Shown: positions 1-9,887 of the stretch, one piece after another
Layout: the number at the start of each line of letters is the position of its first letter
Numbering within the stretch: position 1 is the stretch's first letter
Assembly (NCBI GenBank): GCA_019693395.1
Contig: JAAMXP010002687.1
Coordinates: 1-26,387 of the forward strand
DNA: 26,387 nucleotides
Reading direction: 5' to 3'
Source: Ettlia oleoabundans
Lineage: Eukaryota; Chlorophyta; Chlorophyceae; Chlamydomonadales
Position numbers and translations under genes: made by a program
The notes under the pieces: generated by a model
Told to the model about the DNA's origin: nothing
What the model saw: the letters and a program-made list of their open reading frames with translations, nothing else
The model's database searches: none

Positions 1-140
1 TGTTGCGGGGCGCATCCTTGAGATGCTTGCCCTGCCACCACCAGCCTCCTGCCCTTCCTGTGCATCGTCGACGCAGATCCTAACATAGTTTTGAACCCCT
101 CATCCCCACACTGTACGCTCACATGCTGCTGGGTCTGCAG

Positions 141-482
141 GAGCAGCCGCCAACTATGCCACACGAGTTCCAGTTCAGCAAGCGATTGGGACGGGAGCAG
201 CAGCAGGAGACAGCCCAGAGGCAGCAAAGCGTTGGGCCCACAGCCGTGGCATCACCGCGGGCGGGGGCTGCCCCGAGAACTGCCAGCAGGGGGTGAGCCG
301 AGAGTCTGCTGCACGCCCTGCTATGATGTTGCTATTTTGTTGCCAGGCTCACATTTAATTTCAACGACGGCAGTGGTTTGTCAACATGCTGCCACTTTGT
401 TGATTGATAGTTTGTGTGGCTTTCCTGTTGTGCTTGCAGTGCTGGCCGGCTGAGCAGGGAGAGCAGCGGGCACTCCAGCTGA
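141..482 (+). CDS. 3' end of an unidentified gene (last two exons)
   Basis: The supported exons are 141-292 and 440-482. The first follows a good acceptor (TCTGCAG) and ends at GG|GTGAGC; the second follows CTTGCAG and ends at TGA 480-482. Phase is kept across the junction (GG+T = Gly). The visible C-terminus is about 65 residues, basic, and rich in Gln, Arg, Ser and Ala, starting EQPPTMPHEFQFSKRL and ending RESSGHSS. It has no recognisable domain and looks disordered. The bases before 141 have stops in all useful frames and look like intron, so upstream exons lie outside the window. I cannot name the product. The reading frame is supported only by the splice signals and open frame. Confidence 0.5.
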
Positions 483-791
483 GGTGCAGCAGGAGCGGTG
501 CCACAGAGCAGGGCCTGTCAGCGGCATAGCAGATAGCAGGATAGATAGCCTACACCAGCGCGCTACAGTTACACTGCACCCAATGCAGGAATGTGCTCTG
601 TTACTGGAAATGTATGGAAATGTATGAACTTACATGTAAGTTTCTGTAGCATGTCGCAAACTGATGATGAGTGATGTTTATATAATGCGATGTTACTTGA
701 GCCACTTGTAATACGGGCGTGTGTGGCATCTGCTGCACCGTGGCAAACCCTGGATGTCAAGGTGCCAGAGCGCCACCCTGCCAAGCCCTTC
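483..791. other. Intergenic 3'-3' region between convergent genes
   Basis: This 309-nt gap separates the stop of the left-edge gene (+) and the stop of the TIMMDC1-like gene (-). It is more AT-rich than the exons and holds the two 3' UTRs. It contains a doubled GGAAATGTAT (about 605-625), a palindrome with TGTAA on both strands (627-642), and another TGTAA on the - strand (569-573). No ORF here looks coding. Confidence 0.6.
627..642. terminator. Palindromic double poly(A) signal (TGTAA on both strands)
   Basis: The 16-bp sequence AACTTACATGTAAGTT is a perfect palindrome, so TGTAA is read on the + strand at 635-639 and on the - strand at 634-630. It lies about 150 nt after the + strand stop (482) and about 160 nt after the - strand stop (792). 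TGTAA is the established poly(A) signal of chlorophyte algae. That this single element serves both convergent genes is inference from position. Confidence 0.5.
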
Positions 792-2610
792 CTACTGCCC
801 ACTCTGCCCGCCTTGCTGCCCGTTTTGCTGCTGCTGTTGCTGGCGTGTGGGGCTGCTGGACAGGCTGGCCTCTAACTGCTGGATCACTGCTGACGTCACG
901 TCGTATTGCCGTCTAGCCGCCGCCGCTGCCGCACGCTCGGGCTCTGGCGGGACTGCAGCAAGCATGGCAGGAGGACGGGCAGCAGGGCCTGATGGCTCAA
1001 TGCAATGCAGATTAGGAGTTACAGGAGCCTTCTTGGCTTGCCTGCCTGGCTGCTCCCGACCTGCACATGCCAGCATCCTCCCTCCCAACCTTGCCACGCA
1101 GCACCTGCCGGTCCCTCCTGTGCTCCCAAGCAAAGCAACCTGTCCGCCAGCCACGCATGGCAAGCGAAGTACCACTTCTGCCCAGATTGCAGCAATGCCC
1201 AAGAAAAGCTCCCCTAAGCTCCCTCAGCATATTGCCATCCCATGGCATTCCACCCCACCTCATGGGCACCCACCCTGTGAGGCACCCACCAGCCCATGAG
1301 GGCACCCACCTGCCCCCGCTATCACAGCCTCGGTCTGCTTCTGCCGTGCCAGCCGGGCTGCTTGCTGTTCCACAGGCAGCAGGTCAACCAGTCTGTCTTG
1401 CATCAGGCCAAAGGGCATGCCCAGAGAAGCCCCCAGCGCTGCCCCCAGCACTAGGCTGCGTAAAGGGGAGGTGCGAGCCTTGATGGTGCGGTGCACTGCG
1501 GGGCAGGGAGTGGGCAAGAAGCGGCAGGGGGCCGTGGGTAAACTGGGAGCAGGCGGCAGCAGCAATAGTAGAGGAACCACAACTGCAATGCACTCAACAA
1601 CATCATTGCTTAAGCAAACGTAATATGCTACTCCAACAAGAAGCAGAGGTTAGCAGGTAAACAGCAGCAGAAGCCCCGATGGGGACCGTGTCAGAGCAGC
1701 ACACACTTACAGGACACTCCAAAGATTGCCCCCGCTGCCATACCGCCGTGTGCCGCATTCAGAAAGTCTCTCTGGCCGCGGTACACCCCGCTGAGCGTCT
1801 GTACCGCAAAGAACGTCGCCGCAAGGCCCGCGAAATGCATGCCGCCACGCAGTGAGGCGTTGGCTATGCGTGACAGGCGCTGCGTGTTCTCCTCGGCTAT
1901 AGCGCGGGCGGCGTGTAGCTTCGTAGGCGCGTCCGGGGGCGCCTGGGGCAGGCCTGCAAGTGGGATCTCACAGATTGGTGGTGGAAAGAGTGCTGGAGGG
2001 AGTAATACAAATGCTTGCGATTAGGTTGGTTATTCCCGATGAACGTCTGGCGTTCACACTGAGTCAGGCTACTAGTAGGCCTGGTCAGTTTTAACTGAAA
2101 CGCTGGAGAACTTTTCAACTTGTGTATCCGTCGTTCAACCCTCCTTCCCCTCACCCGCTTGCCGCTCCTGTAACCACTGCCGTGCGCCGCCAAAGACCAG
2201 CCCCACCATCATAGTTGCCAGCGTGTCCTGCGCCCACTCTCGAAACTCCTCGGGCATGGGAGGCACCTGCACATTGATGCAACATGAATTGAACACAAAG
2301 GATGAACGGTGAGCAATTGAGTGACAGCGCAGGAAGGCATGCAAAACGCAGCACGCTCGACTACGGCTGGAGCGACTGAGGATTGGCATGCTGTACTGCT
2401 GCTTTAGCGCCTCCCTGGACTGCAGCAGGCACTCAGCCCACCATGTGCCAAACCCACCATCTGTGTGCTTGCCCAGAACACATCCATCCAACCAGGGGTG
2501 CCACCCACCTCTTCGCCGGGCTCGTGCCTCCTGAAGGCATAGCCAAAAAGGCGGCCCAGACGCTGCCATCCTGTCAGGGTTGGAGGCTCAAGTGGTACCT
2601 CTGCAGCCAT
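792..2610 (-). CDS. TIMMDC1-like complex I assembly factor (Tim17/22/23 family)
   Basis: Exons in transcript order are 2610-2509, 2266-2155, 1953-1711, 1495-1310 and 988-792, totalling 840 nt and 279 aa. The start is the ATG at 2610, preceded in frame by TAG. The N-terminus has TGWQRLGRLF (residues 13-22). Four Gly/Ala-rich hydrophobic segments follow: TLATMMVGLVFGG (about 49-61), GGMHFAGLAATFFAVQTLSG, HGGMAAGAIFGV and LRSLVLGAALGASLGMPFG. The tail is Ala/Gln-rich. This layout (GWxRLxxLF, then Tim17-type glycine-rich helices with a VYRG/VYRN step) and the length match animal TIMMDC1 and its plant relatives, which sit in the mitochondrial inner membrane and help build the membrane arm of complex I. 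The function is inferred from that likeness. The last exon could instead begin at 955 (CTGCAG|TCC), also in frame. The gene is divergent from the coiled-coil gene. Confidence 0.8.
1265..1310 (-). repeat. Triplicated splice-donor sequence
   Basis: Read on the - strand, GGTGGGTGCC occurs three times (1310-1301, 1290-1281, 1274-1265) at the start of intron 4 of the TIMMDC1-like gene. The first copy is the donor used in the model. The other two are equally good matches 20 and 36 nt into the intron and could act as alternative donors, at the cost of the frame or added residues. Confidence 0.6.
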
Positions 2611-3026
2611 GGCCTCAGACTAAGCCGGAGAGAGGCCAGGCGGCGGGCGGTCCGGCTGTGCCACAACCGCTCGGGCGGCAGATGGGAGACTGCACAAAGG
2701 TGTGCCGCAGCGGGGCGCCGATTGGCGAATCTGATTGATCAGCACCGCTGCGCTGTCAGGGGGCTTCGAAGGCGCAGCAAAGGGCTCTACTGAATCAGAA
2801 CATGTGCAGCCGCCCAGTGCCGCACTGTAGGTCGCCAAAGGGGAGCAATACCTTATAGTAAGAGCGTCCACACATCGATAACCGTGCGTTTTGCATCCGT
2901 CTTCTCTAGGTGCGGTGGCACCAGCAGTACACCCATTTTTTTGGAATGGCCTGTCTCCAACGAGGAGCCGAAACCCTCCTCCAGCCCTGTCTGCGATGAT
3001 CTCGCGACCCTGATTGATCGGGAAAG
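2611..3026. promoter_or_regulatory. Divergent promoter region, 416 nt
   Basis: This gap lies between the start codons of the TIMMDC1-like gene (-) and the coiled-coil gene (+). It must hold both 5' UTRs and promoters. It contains GATTGG (an inverted CCAAT, about 2719-2724) and a 10-bp direct repeat, CTGATTGATC, at 2731-2740 and 3010-3019. The second copy ends 7 nt before the + strand ATG. No clear TATA box was seen. Confidence 0.4.
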
Positions 3027-6000
3027 ATGCTATTCCTCGTTGCTGTCGGGGCGGGCGCTGCAGTGCTTGAAGTGCACCGCGCTTTGACCCATAACAAAGA
3101 TGGAGACTGGAAGGAGCTGAAGCATAAAGAAGCCGAGCTTCGCAAGCAGCTGCAGGCAAGCAAGGGGCGTCTGCCAGCAGCTGTCGACGTCGGCTCAACG
3201 CCAGCAGGTCCCTGAGGGGTCAGCCTTGAAGGCGTTATTGAGGCCCTTGCTTTCCTGATAACATCAAAACACGTGCCTTATTCAACCAAGTCAAGAGTGC
3301 ATGTGATTTCCTGGTCTTCCGCCACTATGTCGCAACGCCTTTCTGCCGCCACCCATCCCATCAACAAGCACCGTTGCCGCTGCCGCCGTCGCCCACCCCA
3401 CCATCCCTTGTTCCTCGCCCTGCAGGAGCTCCAGCGGGACCTCCGTTCTGCCCAGCAGCAGCGTGATCTCACCGAGGCCGAGGCGACGCAGCTGGCGGCG
3501 GTCAACCAGCGGCTGTCTGCCGAAAACGCCGACCTGTCTTCCACCAGTAGCAGCCTGCGGGCGGAAAACGAGGCGCTAGCGGCCCGCGCTGACTCGCTCC
3601 TGGAGCGCCAAGCCGCCCTGGAGGCCGCTGCAGAGTCGCTGAAGCTGGAGAACTGCACGCTGCTACAGCAGTTTGACCGGCTGAAAATCAAGTATGAACA
3701 GGAGGCGGCGGGATTCCAGGAGCAGGTGGGTGCTGGCTTGCGCGCGCGCGTGTGTGTGTGGTGGGGAGGGGTGGGGGCACCCAGGTGGGTGCTGGTTCAC
3801 TTTGGGGGCCATCCAGGTGGGTGTCAGCTCTGGCTAGACTGCCAGCAGCTGTCTCCAGGGGGTGCTGCCGTGTGCACGTGGTACATGCTCACCATCAGAG
3901 CCGGAGCGCTGCTGTCCGCCACAGCCCCAAGCATGCACCAGCCTGTTGTGTATGCCGGCCGTGCCTCGTTGCTGGAACTTGTCCTACCCTGCCTTGCTAG
4001 TTGTGATGTTGGCCATGCACCTCAGTGGTGCCTACCGCCATCGCCGAACCAGCTTCCCAAACAGCCCTGCTGTGACCTGTAGCTGTCCTTCCTGCCTATG
4101 GTCCTACATTCCCGTCCAATGCCGATTCGGACCGCAGGTGGCGGAGCTGAAGTCTGCAGTGAGCGGCGCCCTTGGGCGGTTCACAAGCGGAGAAGTTTCC
4201 GCTGAGCAGCTCATTGCCTTCCTGTCGGCGATGGGGGTGGAGCTGCGCTGCAGGTGAGGCGGTACATACACAGAGTGCCAGCTTCCATCGATGCTGATCC
4301 TGGAGGGGAAGGGTGGTGTGCGTGGGTGGGTGGGTTGGGAAAGGGGGTCTGACATGCAGCGGCCATGGGGCCAGGGAGCTCTGTTGCATTTGGCACCAAC
4401 AGCCAGTCCCCTGAGCACCACCAAGCGCTGTGCATACATGCTGGCTGCCCACCTTTTTGCCTGCTCGCTAACCAGCACATGCAAGAATCTGCTGCCAGCG
4501 GCTTGCTTTGCTTGGCTATTCTATGCAGACTGCTCTTTCCAATTCATATTCCTTTCCCAACCTGCCATGCCTGGCTGCCACGTTGTGCCCCTGCGCAGGA
4601 AGGAGGACTTGGAGTCGCTGCCGGAGCAGCTCAACAGCGCACGCAGCAGCGAGGAACGCCTAAAGTGAGCGATGCCATACGTGGCCCTGCGTGGCATGCG
4701 CTGCATTTGGGCTTGGGATGCTGCTGCCTGCTTTCAATCAAACTCTCGGCAGCCGGCCGGTGTTATCGCTGCCGCCTGCCACAACTTAGCTGGCTAGAGG
4801 ACAGAGGTAGTAGTACTACTGCCGCTTCCCCCTTCACCTTCCCCTGTTCCGTGTTCCTTGCACGGTAGGCTGCTGGACAGCGTGCATGTGGAGGTGGCGG
4901 ATGGCTGGATGCAGCAGATGCGGCTGGTGACTGCAGAGCCCGGTCGTGCAGCCCGGCTGCTGATGGCGGGAGCGGCAGCGGCCCGCAACGGCACCAGCAA
5001 CAGCGGGGTGGCTGCCCTGACGGATGGGTCAGCTGAGGCCCCTGGAACGGCAGCCGGCTCCGGAAGGTGAGCTGCCAGGTTGGCTGGCCGTCTGGGGGGT
5101 GCGTGCTGCGTTGGTAGTTGTTTTACTCTAGGGTGGAGGAAGGGGCATTTTTGCAGAGAGTACGCTGTATTGTGCTTACTTAAGTGCATGCGCAGCAATA
5201 GTGGGTTCAGGTTTGAGTATCTTCTCCTGCCCTCGTTGTCAAACTGGCAAACAAATCCTGCTATCCGCCACCGCAAACCACCAAGCTTACGCTTTTAGAT
5301 TCCCTCCTGCTTGGCACCTTGCAGTGGGCCAGCATCGGCGCTCACCTACACCCAGCCCACAAAGCTGCCCACCCCTCCCAAGGGCCGCGCCGCTGCTCAG
5401 CTGCCATCTGTGAAAGTGCCGCCCCTAAAGCTCGCCACGATGGGCGCCAGCGGCAGCGCCACGGCTGAGGCTGATGAGAATGCCGGGGACAATGCCTCCG
5501 CTGATGCTCTTGCTGGGACAGAGGCGTCCTCTGCCAAGGCTGCTGGCAAGGGCAAGGCAGGGCCCAGCATGCGCTTCCTGCCTGGCAAGAAGGTGGGTGC
5601 TGCCCCACTACTGATAGGGGGGTGTCTTTGTTATCTGGGTGTTGTTTCATCAACGGCAGGAGTTGCCTTTCGTGTTTGGTCGCTGGTTGATTACTAATAA
5701 GATTGCATTTGTAAGCGTTGCAAAGCGTAGCTGCTTCGCTGTCCTCAAGCTGCTGCGTAGCTTGCCTGCTGCCTGCCTGTGTTCTTACTTGCTGCATCTG
5801 CAGGTCGTGAAGAAGCAGGCGGTGCCTTCTGCCTCACAGCTGGCGGTTGACCTGCCCCTGAGCTCTCGAGGGGAGACCAGCGCGATGCCGCGCCTGCCTT
5901 TCGACGCAGGTGAGACGTGCTGTGCATGCATCGGTGCAGTGTTGCTATGAAGTCAGTCAAGCGGATGGGTGGCCCGAAATATTGCCACAAAGTATTTGCT

Positions 6001-6141
6001 GCTCTCTTACCGTACGAAGCACTAGAGAGTCCGTCCTTGAACTCAGTGAAAGCGTGAAGCATCTCCATCTTGCTCCTTGCTGTGCCTGCAGCGAGTGATG
6101 ACATGGACATGCCGGGGAGCAGGAGCATCATGGCGCTCTGA
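3027..6141 (+). CDS. Coiled-coil protein with hydrophobic N-terminus, function unknown
   Basis: Exons are 3027-3155, 3426-3725, 4138-4253, 4599-4664, 4869-5066, 5325-5592, 5804-5909 and 6092-6141, totalling 1233 nt and 410 aa. All junction phases agree. Residues 1-20 (MLFLVAVGAGAAVLEVHRAL) are hydrophobic and could be a signal anchor. Residues about 28-140 form a strong coiled coil with heptads such as LRKQLQ|ELQRDL, LSAENADL, LRAENEALAARADSL and LLQQFDRLKIKYEQE. Residues about 144-205 hold further short helices, and the rest to the C-terminus (PGSRSIMAL) is Ala/Gly/Lys-rich and looks disordered. The LLQQFDRL stretch recalls the tail of BAP31-type ER proteins, but the multi-span N-terminus of that family is missing, so I do not assign it. 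The first intron is probably GC-AG. Confidence 0.72.
3156..3425 (+). other. Probable GC-AG intron
   Basis: Exon 1 of the coiled-coil gene ends CTGCAG|GCAAGC and the next exon follows CCCTGCAG at 3425. Joining them in phase 0 gives KQLQ|ELQRDL and continues the coiled coil without a break. AG|GCAAG is the typical context of the rare GC donor. The only in-phase GT alternative I found, GAC|GTCGGC about 33 nt downstream, is a poor donor. If unspliced, translation stops at 3213-3215 after 62 codons. Confidence 0.65.
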
Positions 6142-6946
6142 GCCCGCCGCTGGGTGGCCAGCCAGCTAGCCTACTCAAGACCTGAGCAGGGAGGGACAGT
6201 ATCAACAGCAGGTGGTACCTACCAGTGGAGCTGCCGCTTTGTACTTTGGCTGTGCCTCTTCGGCGGGAGCGCATCATTTTTGCACCTCGGCAGCACCCAC
6301 AGCTGCCGTCAGCCGTTGTTACTAGCTTTGCCGTGGTGCTTTGTTGCACATGCCCTGGGCTGCGTGTTTAAACGGCAGCAACTAGCTTGGACCATCCCTT
6401 TGTTGTTAGTACTTATGTACTCACTGTTCCTGACCCCTTGCAAGAAAGTCAGCCAATTGAAATCCAGTGCCAAAGTGCTAGAACCTGGCGCTACCTGGCA
6501 GCCTGCGCAGTGATTTACTGTTTGGTTTACAGTGCGGTTGCATGCATGATGCACGGAGAGCTTTTCGTGCGAAGGGACGCTGGAAAGAATTGAGATTCAG
6601 CACTAGAACCAAATCACGCCATGGCGGAGGATGGCTGCGGCCACTTCAGCCACCAGCAACCAGGGTACAACAAGAAACTTGCTATGCGCTGCCAAGCACA
6701 CGGTAGTCCTCACAAAGCACACAAAATGCCAGGCAGCGCAGCTTCCCTCCTACACAAATACGCATTTGTTTACAACTGTGAAGTCATGAGTCAGGGTTAA
6801 CATGAGTAGACTTTCCAATGCCGTTGACAGGGAAGAGTGCTAACATGCCCGTTGCACGCATGCTGAGAAACAGCTGCCGAATAAGAAGCACAAAAGCCCG
6901 CAACTGCTGGGCTGTTATCGTGACTGCACATCTGGCACGGCAGCAA
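6142..6946. other. Intergenic 3'-3' region, 805 nt
   Basis: This is the convergent gap between the coiled-coil gene (+) and the F-box/LRR gene (-). I see no exon-like stretch bounded by splice signals. On the - strand TGTAA occurs over the F-box/LRR stop (about 6946-6950) and near 6770. I found no TGTAA on the + strand, so the 3' end of the coiled-coil gene is not placed. Confidence 0.5.
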
Positions 6947-9034
6947 TTACAAGACCGTCATGTAGCAGGGCGGGTGAAAGCATATTGCGCCCCACAACCT
7001 CACCTCCAATGCCAGCTTTTGGTGCTTCAGCTCCTCCTGGCTGCGTGAGACGTGATACATGTTTATTTCATGCTGCAAAGAAAGCCGCCGCAGGCTGGGC
7101 AGCGCCGCCAGCTGCCTAATGTGCTCCGCATGAGGTGCCAGTTTGGCAGGGGAGCAGTCCTTCAGCTTCAGTTCTGCCAAGTGCGGCAGGCTGGAACAGC
7201 CGGAGATGAGATCACTGCCAACAAAGGTGAGGCTGGTTAGTTGGGTCCTGCGCGCCAGGGCTGAAACAATTCGCCGTGCTTCGCTAGGGTTCCTATAGCA
7301 CGCCCCTAGCTCCAGCTTGCGCAATGACTGCGGCGAGCCCACTTGAGCCAAGCGCACTAAGCACACATCCACAGGCAGGATGCCTGTGGCAAGGAGTACA
7401 ACTTTCAAAGAGTTCAGGTGCTGCAGGGTGCAAAAGTTAGCATGCACAATGCACTCAGGCCATTGATTTCCAGCTCTAGTAGGTGTGGCATCGCCTCGCA
7501 TTGCAACCGAGCAACTTGAAGCAGCCCAAGTGGAGGTTGGTGAGCTGCGGCAATGCCAGCGCTTCACCCTGCAGGCATGCACAATTTACTGATGGTTCAT
7601 GAGAAGCTTGCGTGGGGATGTGAGCCTTTGCGTCGAGGTATGCACATGTGAGTGCACGTGGGCAGAGAATCCAGCGCATCAGCATGCTGGGTGCTGGCAA
7701 AACGGTGCTGAGCACAGCCGCATGCTCATACGCACCTGCACCCATACTTCTTATCAGCAAGCAAATATAGCTCGCTAAGACCCGGCAAATTCGCATTCAA
7801 ATGCAGCAATTCTGCTGAGGTAACCCATAGGTCTGTCAGGCTTGGTGACAGAGGTGCAACAGGTTGAGTAGCGGCTGCCAACCTGCCGCCGCCGCTGCCG
7901 CTGCCGCTGCCAACGGCCGCACTGCTGCCACCATCACCAACAGTGTTAATGTGGAGATAGAAACATGCCACCAGTCTGCGATGGAAAGTGAGCGCGATGT
8001 TGGTGGCAGGCCGCGCAGCAATGACGGGGTGAGAACTGCCTCGGCATTGCGAGCCTGCTCATCCTTTGAATCTTTACTCTCAAAGGGGTCGTACTCAACG
8101 ACAAACAGATCCAGGTGCGTCAGTGGGAACAGACTCAAGGTGGGCCACATCTGCAGGGTCACATCTGCTGGCGCTGTCATGTTCAGATCCTGAAGAATCT
8201 GCAAGATATTGGTGGGAAACCAGCACGAACCAGTGGGAGGCTAGCCCTTCATGTGTGGCAACTGGCAGCAACTCAACACACTACAAGATGGACTGTGGTT
8301 AACCAATGCACACTGACTTCAAACGACAGCTTTTCCCGGCAAAAAGATCAAATGCTGCGATGAGTTCCTTGCAAGTTTGGTGTTGTCGTTTGAGCTGTGA
8401 AATTTTCAGCATAAATGTACGCATGCAACATCATCAGCACCGCTGCCAAGTGCTTGCAATTCCTTGAAGTATGTTGAGACGTCCCTTGCCGCCCACCAAT
8501 GACTACTCACCGAGTGAGGCTGCAGCGACAGCAGCGCACGGTGGGCTGCTTGGACCGCTGGATCCGTAAAAGAGTGGTGTGCACCAATATCAAGGTCTGC
8601 TGTGCGCACCCCAGGCTGCACCCGGCATATCCAATCCACGAGCGGGTTGGCATCGTCAGGCTCCCCCCATTAAATCTAGACGGGGGAATTGCAGCGGCCA
8701 CCGGCAGGGATCGAGGCACTCCCCTTCCATGCCTTGCACACCAGCTGGCATCGCACCTGCAAGGTGCAAAAACAGGCAGTACACGTGAAGCAGGCGGATT
8801 AACAGAGAGAAGAGGCTGGCCATTGCAAGGATGTAGAGCGGCGGTGGCGGGCGGGGTGTTGCAGTGCGGCAGGCGCAGGCCACGGTGGCCGCGACCCGGC
8901 AGCGCAGCCGGTCTCACGCGGTCCTTGCCGCGAAGCACATGGTACCACCCAGATTGGTCGCGCCCGGGGTTTGGCACACGGGCCAAAAAGTTGGCGCGGA
9001 TGATCTCCGGCGGAAGGTCGGCCAGGTTTACCAT
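6947..9034 (-). pseudogene. F-box/leucine-rich-repeat gene, frame broken
   Basis: Exon 1 (9034-8918) encodes an F-box start, MVNLADLPPEIIRANFLARV, and joins in phase to 8756 to give KDRVRCQLVCKAWKG, the usual F-box end. Two in-frame stops then appear: TAG 8678-8676 and TAA 8672-8670. The same frame resumes as EPDDANPLVDWICRVQPGV up to the donor at 8511. LRR-like sequence follows from 8198 (FPLTHLDLFVVEYDP), but the next repeats (LTDLWVTSAELLHL, 7850-7736) are in another frame. After the acceptor at 7568, three repeats lie in three frames: LPQLTNLHLGCFKLL, MPHLLELEINGLSAL and LNSLKVVLL. The last part, to the stop at 6947, is intact (LRKLELGAC, LTSLTFVG, LAELKLKDC, LRRLSLQHE). An intact copy would be an SCF-type substrate adaptor. 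A 50-nt intron (7882-7833) could repair one break, but not the stops. Confidence 0.6.
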
Positions 9035-9887
9035 GAGGCGCACAATCGTTGCCAAAACTTTCTAAGGAATGAGGCTAAGGTTTGCGAGTGCCCCTGTACT
9101 GGCTGCACACTTGTACTGCTAGCGTTTACAGAAATCAGCAGGCACCTAGTGAAATGTTGGATGCATGTGCACCTTTCCCGCCTGCTGGACATGCTATGTA
9201 CAGTTTTCAGGCCGGCCTGCAAGATCTAAACCGTTCAAGACTCCTTCCATGACCATCAACTTGTTTTCTCCTGCCTCGCTTGCACCGTAATGGAACCTGT
9301 AAAAGATTTACATGTGCCCAACTGCGGGGAGTGCCAGGAGTATCATGAGAGTATGGCGCATGCGCAGAAGGGGTAATTCTACCACCTGGTGGATTCAACG
9401 TGGCAAGGCTATTAGGTGTGACACCAGGGCACACATAAAGATTGTAAAAATGTTGTTGGATGACAGAGCAGTTGCGAGTTGAGTACAAGTCACACCAGAG
9501 TAAAAAGCTGTCTGGCACGAAGATTGCACTAGTTAAGGTTCTGCACGCACAAGTGAGAAGAAGCGGGCCATGATCGGCAGGACACCCGCCCACCGCAAAC
9601 TGAAAAACTACAGCGACATCATCAAAGGGAACAATAGCGGTCAGTTGACAGTATACTGCATTTAATTAAACTGGGCGAGTGGTCATGTCTTGCGTTCGGC
9701 TAAGGTTGGCAAGGCTGGGTCGAAACGAAAAACAGCGGCGCAGCATGGCGGCTTCACGCCGTCTGCCAAGGTTGGCAACACCTTGTTGCAAGCACCATGG
9801 TGTGCTTGAACAACAACAGTAGAAAGAGAGGGGCCTTCCAGGCGCTGCTCTATATTCCCGAAAGACCAGATGGGGTCCAGCACACGG
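9035..9887. other. Intergenic region, 853 nt
   Basis: This lies between the start of the F-box/LRR gene and the stop of the kinase gene, both on the - strand, so it holds the kinase 3' UTR and the F-box promoter. On the - strand TGTAA occurs at 9312-9308 and 9130-9126. AAGGTTGGCAA is repeated directly near 9702 and 9768. I see no credible exon. Confidence 0.5.

Noticed and set aside
721..1299. + strand open frame of 192 codons near the left end
   Set aside because: It overlaps the last exon and last intron of the TIMMDC1-like gene in antisense and has no domain-like composition.
3273..4082. Reading the coiled-coil exon as one 269-codon frame
   Set aside because: The part before 3426 and after 3725 is intron-like, with a (GC)n(GT)n run and no heptads, and splice sites at both edges fit the multi-exon model.
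8625..8632. Second P1BS-like match (GCATATCC)
   Set aside because: It lies inside the F-box/LRR coding remnant, not in a promoter, and one such match is expected by chance.
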